A stretch of 64,000 bases of DNA from NCBI RefSeq assembly GCF_030683065.1, contig NZ_JAUXMX010000007.1:62001-126000 (forward strand), given 5' to 3'. The stretch comes from Pseudomonas sp. (lineage in GTDB: Bacteria; Pseudomonadota; Gammaproteobacteria; Pseudomonadales; Pseudomonadaceae). The notes below the pieces were generated by a model that saw only the letters and a list, made by a program, of their open reading frames with translations, had not been told where the DNA came from and did not search any database. How positions within the stretch are numbered: the stretch's first letter is position 1; each line of letters starts with the position of its first letter. A program made the position numbers and the translations under genes. Below are positions 18,330-26,318 of this stretch, one piece after another.

Positions 18330-18380
18330 AGGCGATTCGACTCGAAAAACAACAACTACCCGTCTCCTCAAGGAGGAATC

Positions 18381-18836
18381 ATGCCGTCAGTACCCATAGC
18401 AGAACTCAATAACTATGTAGGCAAGGAACTGGGACGCTCCGCCTGGTTGACCATCGACCAGCAGCGCATAAATCAATTCGCCGAGTGCACCGGCGACCAC
18501 CAGTTCATTCACGTCGACCCGGAAAAAGCCAAACTGACTCCCTTCGGCGGCACCATCGCCCACGGCTTTCTCTCGTTGTCGCTGATCCCCATGCTGATGG
18601 AAGACATCATGATCATGCCCCAGGGCCTGAAAATGGCCATCAACTATGGCCTCGATAGCGTGCGCTTTATCCAGCCGGTCAAAGTCGACTCCAAGGTTCG
18701 CCTGGTGGTGACCCTGACCGACGCCACCGAGAAAAATCCCGGCCAGTGGCTGCTCAAGGCCCGCGCGGTATTGGAAATTGAAGGCCAGGACAAACCGGCC
18801 TATGTGGCCGAACCGCTGACCCTCTGTTTCGTCTGA
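18381..18836 (+). CDS. MaoC-like (R)-hydratase
   Basis: The 151-residue product is a single hot-dog-fold MaoC hydratase, which hydrates trans-2-enoyl-CoA to (R)-3-hydroxyacyl-CoA or a related thioester. The hydratase signature is visible in TGDHQFIHVDPEKAKLTPFGGTIAHG (residues 36-61), with the catalytic Asp (or nearby residue) and His. A strong AAGGAGGA ribosome-binding site precedes the ATG. Length fits the PhaJ-like class, but the natural substrate is unknown. It stands alone, divergent from lrgAB. Confidence 0.9.
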   Translation: MPSVPIAELNNYVGKELGRSAWLTIDQQRINQFAECTGDHQFIHVDPEKAKLTPFGGTIAHGFLSLSLIPMLMEDIMIMPQGLKMAINYGLDSVRFIQPVKVDSKVRLVVTLTDATEKNPGQWLLKARAVLEIEGQDKPAYVAEPLTLCFV

Positions 18837-18966
18837 TCGACGCCAGCGTCCCCGGCGCTCGCTCAGCCGAGCGAACGCCGGTCATGCCTCAGCCCTTGCG
18901 CTACGGCAGCGCAGAGCCAACGGTTTGCGGCATACTTGCGGCAACACCCGAATCTGGATGCTTGCC

Positions 18967-20733
18967 ATGCGCTGCCTCGCCAAACTGGCCCCCCTGAGCC
19001 TCACCCTCCTGCTTGCCGCCTGCGGCGACGGCGAACGCTTGCTGCCCGCCGACGCGATCCTGCCCGACGGCTCGCGCTATCGCGGGGAAGTGGTTGACGG
19101 CTTGTTACAAGGCGATGGCCGCCTGGATTATCGCAACGGCAGCCAGTTCGTCGGCACCTTCAAGGATGGGCAACGGCACGGCCTCGGCGAATGGCACGAC
19201 GCGAATGGCGAGCATTATGTCGGCGCATTTGAGCACGGCGACTTTCATGGCCAGGGCACCCTTCGCTACCGTGACGGCAGTACCTACCAAGGTGGTTTTG
19301 CCGCGGGCCGACTTGCCGGCGAAGGCACGCTCAAGCGAGAGGGCCTGGTCTATCGCGGCACATTCAAAAATGACCTGTTCCATGGCCTGGGCAGCCTCGA
19401 ACGCGCAGATGGCAGCAGCTTCCACGGCGAGTTCAGCCAAGGCCTGGCCAATGGTCAGGGCGTCAACAGCGACGAGTATGGCAGCCAGCTCAGCGGCGAA
19501 TTCGTCAAGGGCCAACTGCACGGCGCCGGCAGCTTCAAGAGCAGTGACGGCGATCTTTACAGCGGCGCATTCAGTGACAATCAGTTCCATGGCACAGGCC
19601 GCTACCAGACCGCGGCTGGCGATGTCTGGAGCGGACAGTTTGTTGCCGGCGCACTCAACGGCGCTGGCGAGTTCCAGGGAGCTGACGGCGAGCGCTACCG
19701 CGGCGAGTTCCGCGACTGGGCCTACCATGGCCAGGGCACTCTGCACCTAGCTGACGGCAGCGTTTACCAGGGTCACTTCAACGATGGTGAATATGCCGGT
19801 AACGGCACCCTGACGCTTGCCGGGGGCACGCAACAGAGCGGCACCTGGAAGCGCGGGCAACGCCTGCGCGACGAACAGGGCCACATGCTGCCCGACCCTC
19901 TGGAGCTCGGCCTGCTGGCCCAGGGTCGCCTGCTCGAACAGGCCATCGCCGACCTCCCCGCCTCTACCCCGGCCATCGAGCTGTACGCACTGACTCTGGC
20001 CGGCGACGGCAAGCAGAGCGTGTTCATGCGCGAGGCCGATTATGTCGCCAACCTGCTTGGCGAACGCTTCGCCGCCCATGGCCGGATTACCCTGACCAAT
20101 CATCGCGAGCAGATCAGCAAGCGCCCACTGGCCACCCGCGAAAGCCTGCGCCGCGCACTGCAGGCACTGGCCGAGCGCAGCGGACCGGAGGACCTGATCT
20201 TCATTTACCTGACCAGCCACGGGTCGAGCCGGCATGAGCTGAACCTCGACCAACCGCGCCTGCAACTGAGTGACCTGCCGGCCAGCGAACTGGCCGTCCT
20301 GCTGCAACCGCTGCGCGAGCGGCACAAGGTGGTGGTGATCTCGGCGTGCTATTCCGGCGGTTTCATTCCCCTGTTGCAAGACGACAAGACCCTGGTGATG
20401 ACCGCCGCACGGGCTGACCGGGTGTCCTTCGGCTGTTCGGAAGAAAACGACTTTACCTATTTTGGCCGGGCGCTATTCGCCGAAGCCCTCAACGAGACCG
20501 ATGACCTGCAGCACGCCTTCGAGTTGGCCAAAACAAAAGTTGCCGAGCGCGAGCAAGCCGATGGCTTCGAGGCCTCCGAGCCGCAAATCTGGCCCGCCAA
20601 AGCCGTCCTGCAACGCTGGCGTGCCCTGCGCGCGCAACAGGCCGATGGCGAATTGCACAGCGCCGCCGCTGACCCGACAGCCGCCAGTTCCACCCCACCC
20701 CGGGATCAAAGTATCGGGCGCAACGCGCAATAG
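18967..20733 (+). CDS. MORN-repeat lipoprotein with C13 (caspase-like) peptidase domain
   Basis: The 588-residue protein begins with a lipoprotein signal (LTLLLAACG, start at 18967). It then has about eleven MORN repeats (residues 35-300), each of the type YxGxFxxGxxHGxGxL, for example [16 protein letters not shown] and [16 protein letters not shown]. The C-terminal part (about 330-570) is a C13/legumain-clan peptidase. It carries the His motif [10 protein letters not shown] and the Cys motif ISACYSGGF, the expected His-Cys pair of clan CD. The likely location is the periplasmic face of the outer or inner membrane. Substrates are unknown. It stands alone between the MaoC gene and a Rossmann-fold gene. 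Confidence 0.88.
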   Translation: MRCLAKLAPLSLTLLLAACGDGERLLPADAILPDGSRYRGEVVDGLLQGDGRLDYRNGSQFVGTFKDGQRHGLGEWHDANGEHYVGAFEHGDFHGQGTLRYRDGSTYQGGFAAGRLAGEGTLKREGLVYRGTFKNDLFHGLGSLERADGSSFHGEFSQGLANGQGVNSDEYGSQLSGEFVKGQLHGAGSFKSSDGDLYSGAFSDNQFHGTGRYQTAAGDVWSGQFVAGALNGAGEFQGADGERYRGEFRDWAYHGQGTLHLADGSVYQGHFNDGEYAGNGTLTLAGGTQQSGTWKRGQRLRDEQGHMLPDPLELGLLAQGRLLEQAIADLPASTPAIELYALTLAGDGKQSVFMREADYVANLLGERFAAHGRITLTNHREQISKRPLATRESLRRALQALAERSGPEDLIFIYLTSHGSSRHELNLDQPRLQLSDLPASELAVLLQPLRERHKVVVISACYSGGFIPLLQDDKTLVMTAARADRVSFGCSEENDFTYFGRALFAEALNETDDLQHAFELAKTKVAEREQADGFEASEPQIWPAKAVLQRWRALRAQQADGELHSAAADPTAASSTPPRDQSIGRNAQ

Positions 20734-20783
20734 TTTTTCAACGGCCTGTTAAGCTGATTGATATCAGCGGAGACCACACAACC

Positions 20784-21425
20784 ATGTACTTGACGCCCCA
20801 GCACATCCTCCTCGCGGGTGCCACCGGCCTGACCGGCGAACACCTGCTGGACCGTCTACTCAACGAACCTACGGTTGCGCGCGTGCTGGCGCCGAGCCGC
20901 CGGCCATTGGCCGAGCACCCGCACCTGGAAAACCCGGTGGGCGAACTGCGTGATCTGTTGCCGCAGCTCACCGGCCCCATCGACACGGCTTTCTGCTGCC
21001 TGGGCAGCACAATCAAGCAAGCCGGCTCGCAGGAGGCATTTCGCGCTGTCGACCACGACCTGGTCGTGGCGTTTGCCCAACAAGCCCGCGCCCTCGGTGC
21101 GCGCCACCTGCTGGTGGTGAGCGCCCTGGGTGCCGACGCCACGTCATCGGTATTCTATAACCGGGTCAAAGGCGAAATGGAGCAGGCGCTGCAAGCCCAG
21201 GACTGGCCACAGCTGACCCTGGCACGGCCATCCCTGCTGCTTGGACCGCGCAACGAATTCCGCCTCGGCGAACGCCTGGCTGCGCCGCTGGCGCGCTGGT
21301 TGCCAGGCAAGTACCACGGCATCGAAGCCACCGTCCTGGCCCGCGCCCTGTGGCGACTGGCCCTGGAAGAAGGCCGCGGCGTACGCGTCATCGAATCCGA
21401 CCACCTGCGCCGTCTAGGCCGCTAA
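20784..21425 (+). CDS. NAD(P)-binding Rossmann-fold protein (atypical SDR)
   Basis: The 213-residue protein shows the N-terminal dinucleotide-binding motif [14 protein letters not shown] (residues 9-22) and an SDR-like core, including [25 protein letters not shown], where the Tyr and Lys of YNRVKG stand in the usual YxxxK position. Proteins of this atypical SDR/NmrA-like group include oxidoreductases and regulators; the substrate cannot be assigned. It begins 50 nt after the MORN-C13 gene and is followed closely by a small DUF5629-type gene and a methyltransferase. Confidence 0.85.
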   Translation: MYLTPQHILLAGATGLTGEHLLDRLLNEPTVARVLAPSRRPLAEHPHLENPVGELRDLLPQLTGPIDTAFCCLGSTIKQAGSQEAFRAVDHDLVVAFAQQARALGARHLLVVSALGADATSSVFYNRVKGEMEQALQAQDWPQLTLARPSLLLGPRNEFRLGERLAAPLARWLPGKYHGIEATVLARALWRLALEEGRGVRVIESDHLRRLGR

Positions 21426-21445
21426 CCTCCCTACCGAGCAAACCC

Positions 21446-21793
21446 ATGAGCACAGCCCACAGCAGCCTGATCGAAGCCCTAGAAGCCGCCGACATGCTCG
21501 AAATCAACGACCTCTACGCCTGGCAATTCAGCCTGGACAAGGAATTGCTGGCTCAAGTCAGCGCCGGCTCGGCCAGTGCCGACAGCCAGGACCAGCCGCT
21601 ACTGAACATCGACTGCGTCGACGGCAGCGCTCGGCGCCACTGGCAGTTCTCCCTGGCCACGGTCAACGCGGCGCGCTTCGACGCCGACACGGACAGCTGG
21701 CGCCTGAACGACGGCGATACAGAGCACCGGATCAAATGCTTCGCGGCGATCAGCGGCAACAATCTCGACAGCGACGACGCCAGCAACGACTGA
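21446..21793 (+). CDS. DUF5629-like small hypothetical protein
   Basis: The 115-residue acidic protein starts MSTAHSSLIEALEAADMLEI and contains YAWQFSLDKELL and HWQFSLATVNAA. It resembles small Pseudomonas proteins grouped as DUF5629 as far as I can recall; no function is known. It has no signal peptide or membrane segment. The gene lies 20 nt after the Rossmann-fold gene and 19 nt before the methyltransferase gene, so the three may form one transcript. The start at 21446 is preferred over an earlier in-frame codon inside the previous gene. Confidence 0.7.
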   Translation: MSTAHSSLIEALEAADMLEINDLYAWQFSLDKELLAQVSAGSASADSQDQPLLNIDCVDGSARRHWQFSLATVNAARFDADTDSWRLNDGDTEHRIKCFAAISGNNLDSDDASND

Positions 21794-21812
21794 CGCCCCT
21801 GCGGAGCGCGCC

Positions 21813-22424
21813 ATGCAACTCTATGACCGCTATATTCTGCCGCACCTGATCGATTTCGCCTGCGGCATGGGCGAAGTGATGCAGACCCGCGCGCAGATCG
21901 TCCCGCTGGCCGAGGGACGGGTGCTGGAGATCGGTATCGGTAGCGGCCTCAATCTGGCGTTCTACGATGCTGAAAAAGTCAGCGCGATTGTCGGCGTCGA
22001 TCCGGCCGCCGAGATGCAACGCCTGGCCCGAGACCGCGCGGCACGCTGCGCCATACCGGTGCAGATGATCGCCCTGGAGCTGGGCCAGATCCAGGCCGAC
22101 GACGCCAGCTTTGACAGCGTCGTCTGCACCTTCACCCTATGCACCATCCCGGACGCCGTGGCCGCGCTTAGAGAAATGCGTCGGGTCCTGAAACCCGGCG
22201 GCCGCCTGCTGTTTTGCGAACATGGCCTGGCCCCGGATGCAGCCGTAGTGCGCTGGCAGAACCGCCTGACGCCCTACTGGAAGCCCCTGGCCGGTGGCTG
22301 CCACCTCAATCGGAATATCCCGGCACTGATCGAGAGTGGCGGTTTCATCATCGGCCAACTGCATACCCGCTACCTGCAAGGCCCCAGGCCCATGACGTTC
22401 GTCTATCGCGGCTGGGCTCACTAG
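21813..22424 (+). CDS. Class I SAM-dependent methyltransferase
   Basis: The 203-residue protein carries the S-adenosylmethionine-binding motif I in VLEIGIGSGLNLAFYD (residues 31-46), the acidic strand IVGVDPAAEM, and later VVCTFTLCTIPD and RVLKPGGRLLFCEHG, typical of Methyltransf_11 (UbiE-like) enzymes. Substrate is unknown; relatives methylate small molecules or lipids. It ends a short rightward gene group and is followed by the first GGDEF-EAL gene. Confidence 0.9.
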   Translation: MQLYDRYILPHLIDFACGMGEVMQTRAQIVPLAEGRVLEIGIGSGLNLAFYDAEKVSAIVGVDPAAEMQRLARDRAARCAIPVQMIALELGQIQADDASFDSVVCTFTLCTIPDAVAALREMRRVLKPGGRLLFCEHGLAPDAAVVRWQNRLTPYWKPLAGGCHLNRNIPALIESGGFIIGQLHTRYLQGPRPMTFVYRGWAH

Positions 22425-22521
22425 GTTTGAGACCGCCATGACGGCCTTCTGCCACACGCAATAGAGCCGTATGCTGTCTATGGTTGCTGGATACATTTAT
22501 AGGATTGAAACCGGTTAGCGC

Positions 22522-25113
22522 ATGAAGCCACCCTCGACACGTCCCTTCACTATCCGCCACACCTGCCTGACCAGCTTGCTGGCACTGTGCATGGTCTGCG
22601 CCTCGCCGACCTGGGCACAACCGCGCGAAGTGCGGGTTGGCGTCTACGCCAACGCACCGAAAATCATGCTGGATCAGAACGGGCAAATCTCCGGCATCCT
22701 CGGCGAATTGCTGGCTGAAATCGCCCGCCAGGAAAACTGGCGACTCACCCCGGTGGCCTGCGATTGGCAGGCCTGCCTGGATCTGGCGAAAAACGGCACT
22801 ATCGACCTGCTGCCAGATGTCGCCTTCAGTGAAGCGCGCGCGCAGCAACTGGACTTCCACCAGCAGCCCTCGCTGTATAGCTGGTCGCAGCTGTATAGCC
22901 GCGAGGAGACCAACTTGCAGTCGGTCCTCGACCTCGATGATCGACGGATCGCCGTGCTGGCCGGCTCCATCCAACAGAACTATCTGCAAACGCTGCTCGA
23001 CAGCTTCGGCCTGCAAGCACGGCTGATCCCCGTGCACAGCCTGGCCGAGGGCTTAGAGCTGGTGGCCAGCCAGCAGGCCGAAGCAGTAGTGGCCAATCAA
23101 CAATATGGTGACTTCCATGCACCGTACTACCGGCTCCGCAGCACGCCAATCATGTTTCAGCCTGCGCAGCTGTTCTATGCCACCCGCAAGGGTGCCAACA
23201 GTGACCTGTTGAGCAGTATCGATCGCCATTTGCTGGCGTGGAAAAGTACGCCCTCCTCGTATTACTACCAGACCCTGCAGCGCTGGGGCGGCCAGCAACC
23301 CCAATGGCGGATACCGGTGGCTGCCTGGTGGGGCTTGGCCATCCTCGCCGGCCTGCTGATGGCGGCGCTCGGTGGCGCCCTGCTGCTGCGCCGCCAAGTC
23401 GCCGAAAAGACTCGCCACCTGACCGCCAGCGAGCAGCGCCTGAATACCATTCTCGACAGTGTTGAAGCCTACATCTACATCAAGGATCCCGAGCTGCGTT
23501 ACCAGTACGCCAACCGCAAGGTCTGCGAGCTGTTCGGCCTGCAGCTAGCGCAGGTGGTCGGTCAGACCGATGACAGCTTCTTCGACGTGACTACCGCAGC
23601 CAACCTGCATGAGAACGATCGTCGTGTGCTGCTGCTCGGCGAGCGGGTGGATACCGAGGAAGTCAACCGTAGCCCGGACGGCGCCCGCGAGCAGACCTTC
23701 CTCTCAGTGAAGCTGCCGCTGCGCCGCCCTGACGGCAGCATCTATGCCTTGTGCGGCATATCCACCGACATCAGCGAACACAAGAAGAACCTCGAACAGA
23801 TCCATCGCCTGGCCTTCTACGACCTGCTCACCGGTCTGCCCAACCGCCGCTTGCTGCTCGATCGCCTGCAACATGCCCTGGCCCAAGGCGTGCGCGGCCA
23901 TTTGGATGGCGCGCTATTGTTCATCGACCTGGACAACTTCAAGGATCTCAACGACACCCAGGGCCACGACATGGGCGACCAGTTGCTGCAGCAGGTGGCC
24001 CAGCGCCTGAGCAGCCATGTGCGCGAGGAGGACACCTTGGCCCGCCTCGGCGGCGACGAGTTCGTACTCATGCTTGAAGGGCTGCACCCGCAGCACTCCG
24101 AGGCCATCGCACAAATCGACAAAGTGGCGGCCAAGCTGCTGCAGACCCTCGCCGAGCCCTATAGCCTGCTCGGGCGCAGCTACAGCAGCACCGCCAGCAT
24201 CGGCATCGCCCTGTTTTCCGAGGCCCAGGGCACGGTGGACGAACTGCTCAAGCGTGCCGACCTTGCCATGTACAAGGCCAAGGCCGCCGGACGCAACACC
24301 CTGAGATTCTTCAACCCTGAGATGCAGGCTGAGGTCAGCGCCCGCGCCACCCTGGAAAACGACCTGCGCCAGAGTCTGAGCGCACAGCACTTCGTGCTGC
24401 ACTACCAACCACAGGTCAACGCGCAGGGCCAACTGTTCGGCGCCGAAGCCCTGGTGCGCTGGCAACACCCCAGTCGTGGCCTGGTAGCGCCGGGGGAATT
24501 TATCCCACTGACGGAAAGCACTGGCCTGATTCTGCCGCTCGGCCGCTGGATCTTGCACAGCGCCTGCCAGCAACTGGTGACCTGGGCTGCAGATGCCGAG
24601 CGCGAGCACCTGATCATGGCGGTCAACGTCAGCGCCAAGCAATTTCACCACCGCGACTTCGTCGCCGAGGTGCTTGCCGTGCTCGATGAAACCGGCGCCA
24701 ACCCGCAGCGCCTGGAGCTGGAGCTGACCGAGAGTCATCTGGTGCAGGACGTCGAGGCCATGATCGTCAAGATGGGCCAGCTCAAGGCGCGCGGCGTGCG
24801 TTTCGCGCTGGACGACTTCGGCACCGGCTACTCGTCACTCAGCCACCTCAAGCGCTTGCCCCTTAACCAGCTGAAGATCGACCGCTGTTTCGTCCGCGAC
24901 CTGCTCAGCGCACCCAACGATGCCGCCATCGTGCGCACCATAGTCGCATTGGGCGACAGCCTGAACCTGGACGTGATTGCCGAAGGCGTGGAAACCCCGG
25001 CCCAACGCGACGCCTTGCTGCTCCTGGGCTGTAAGCGGTTTCAGGGATATCTGTTCGGCAGACCGGCACCGGCGCTGAAGCTCGAACAGTGGTCCGACGC
25101 CAGCAACAGCTGA
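22522..25113 (+). CDS. Solute-binding (SBP_bac_3)-PAS-GGDEF-EAL c-di-GMP signalling protein
   Basis: The 863-residue protein has a signal peptide (to about residue 33), a periplasmic amino-acid-binding type 3 domain (about 36-255), one membrane helix (about 272-294), a PAS domain (about 305-425), GGDEF (about 430-590) and EAL (about 600-855). The active-site motif GGDEF (510-514) is intact, as are EAL (642-644) and DDFGTGYSS. It could therefore make or break c-di-GMP in response to a ligand bound outside the inner membrane. The VFT-type sensor resembles BvgS-like sensing modules. It ends 9 nt before the convergent Stealth gene. Confidence 0.92.
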   Translation: MKPPSTRPFTIRHTCLTSLLALCMVCASPTWAQPREVRVGVYANAPKIMLDQNGQISGILGELLAEIARQENWRLTPVACDWQACLDLAKNGTIDLLPDVAFSEARAQQLDFHQQPSLYSWSQLYSREETNLQSVLDLDDRRIAVLAGSIQQNYLQTLLDSFGLQARLIPVHSLAEGLELVASQQAEAVVANQQYGDFHAPYYRLRSTPIMFQPAQLFYATRKGANSDLLSSIDRHLLAWKSTPSSYYYQTLQRWGGQQPQWRIPVAAWWGLAILAGLLMAALGGALLLRRQVAEKTRHLTASEQRLNTILDSVEAYIYIKDPELRYQYANRKVCELFGLQLAQVVGQTDDSFFDVTTAANLHENDRRVLLLGERVDTEEVNRSPDGAREQTFLSVKLPLRRPDGSIYALCGISTDISEHKKNLEQIHRLAFYDLLTGLPNRRLLLDRLQHALAQGVRGHLDGALLFIDLDNFKDLNDTQGHDMGDQLLQQVAQRLSSHVREEDTLARLGGDEFVLMLEGLHPQHSEAIAQIDKVAAKLLQTLAEPYSLLGRSYSSTASIGIALFSEAQGTVDELLKRADLAMYKAKAAGRNTLRFFNPEMQAEVSARATLENDLRQSLSAQHFVLHYQPQVNAQGQLFGAEALVRWQHPSRGLVAPGEFIPLTESTGLILPLGRWILHSACQQLVTWAADAEREHLIMAVNVSAKQFHHRDFVAEVLAVLDETGANPQRLELELTESHLVQDVEAMIVKMGQLKARGVRFALDDFGTGYSSLSHLKRLPLNQLKIDRCFVRDLLSAPNDAAIVRTIVALGDSLNLDVIAEGVETPAQRDALLLLGCKRFQGYLFGRPAPALKLEQWSDASNS

Positions 25114-25122
25114 ACCGGCGCC

Positions 25123-26079
25123 TCAGGCAACCTCGGTAAAGAGGTTTTCCATGACCATCCGTAGCGCCTGCGGTACACGCTTGAGCTCGCGGTCATCGCC
25201 TTGGTCATTGATGCACAGGCTGAGCTTGCGACCCAGTACATCCGCCGCAATAAACTCGGCGACCTGCGCTGGCGACTGCTCCAGTGCATCAGTAAACAGG
25301 TAGGCGCATTGATTGTTACGCACCTCGCCGCGCCCCTGGCTCAGGCACCAGTCGCCATACAGATTGGCGAGAATGCTCTGACCACTGCTGCGTCTGAACT
25401 TCTCCTCGCGCACCTCGGCAAACATCTGCGGATGACGTTGTTCCAGCTTATCCATCCAGCTCTTGCGCACGCCCCTGGGGGCATGTTCCATGATGCGATT
25501 GACGGATGAGCGACCGTAATGCTCGAGCATCCAGCGCCGGGCATTCAGCGCATCGTTGTACCCTGACAAGGTCTGCGCATCACTGCTGGCGGGCAATGCC
25601 TCGTCAGTCAGGTACACCACACACCCCAGGGTGCCGAAGAAGTCCGCAAAATCGGCGGGGCGCATCAGAAACACATCATCATTGAAGGCAACGAAATGCT
25701 CGGCGATACCTGGAATCAGGTGCAGGGACGCTTCAATCGCCCGCGAAGAAAACGTCGGCAGGTACTCGGCCGCAATAAAGTCGCGATGATCGACCAGTTC
25801 GACTTCAGGGAACTCGTCAAGAAAGTGTGGCCGCTGCCCGGCAGTCACCAAGAAGATCCGGCGCAAGCCGGTGCAGAAGGCGCGCAAGGAATACAACAGG
25901 TAGCGTAACTCGCCGTTATCGCGAAAGCGCCCCTCCACGTTACTGGTCGACAAGGTCTGCTGCTGGTTCACTTCGCCCTGATGCAATGCCCTGATTGCAC
26001 GCCACAGTGGATCAGCGCCATTAACCCAGGTAATCACCACATCGAACGGTTGCGGCCTGGTACTGCTATCCACATCCAT
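25123..26079 (-). CDS. Stealth family hexose-1-phosphate transferase-like protein
   Basis: The 318-residue protein shows the ordered conserved regions of Stealth proteins. CR1 is DVVITWVNGADP (residues 13-24). CR2 runs from FRDNGELRYLLYSLR to HFVAFNDDVFL. CR3 is HAPRGVRKSWMDKLEQRHP, and a CR4-like C-terminal stretch lies around LSLCINDQGDD. The family transfers sugar-1-phosphates onto growing polysaccharides, as in bacterial capsule polymerases and human GlcNAc-1-phosphotransferase. No capsule or lipopolysaccharide gene is nearby; the neighbours are two GGDEF-EAL genes. Role in this organism is unknown. Confidence 0.9.
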   Translation of the reverse strand: MDVDSSTRPQPFDVVITWVNGADPLWRAIRALHQGEVNQQQTLSTSNVEGRFRDNGELRYLLYSLRAFCTGLRRIFLVTAGQRPHFLDEFPEVELVDHRDFIAAEYLPTFSSRAIEASLHLIPGIAEHFVAFNDDVFLMRPADFADFFGTLGCVVYLTDEALPASSDAQTLSGYNDALNARRWMLEHYGRSSVNRIMEHAPRGVRKSWMDKLEQRHPQMFAEVREEKFRRSSGQSILANLYGDWCLSQGRGEVRNNQCAYLFTDALEQSPAQVAEFIAADVLGRKLSLCINDQGDDRELKRVPQALRMVMENLFTEVA

Positions 26080-26134
26080 GAATACGGTTGCTCATTGAAA
26101 TACCGTGAAAGTCACGCCCACTCATGACGCTGGC

Positions 26135-26161
26135 AAACCGGGCACAGTAGGCGCCCGGTTT
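26135..26161. repeat. Inverted repeat between the Stealth gene and the second GGDEF-EAL gene
   Basis: AAACCGGGC (26135-26143) and GCCCGGTTT (26153-26161) form a perfect 9-bp hairpin with a 9-nt loop. It lies downstream of the leftward GGDEF-EAL gene and upstream of the leftward Stealth gene, so it may weaken read-through. No T-run is present. Confidence 0.4.
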
Positions 26162-26318
26162 ACAGGACCGTTTGCTTGCTTCAGCCAAGTAACCCAAGGC
26201 GTCCGGCCAGGCAGGACCACCGCTGAGGCAGGGAGAGGTTCGGCTTGCAGCTTGATAATGAAAAAACTCGTCACGCATGGTAACAAAGCCCCGGCGAACG
26301 CGAGCAGTACACTGCTAT

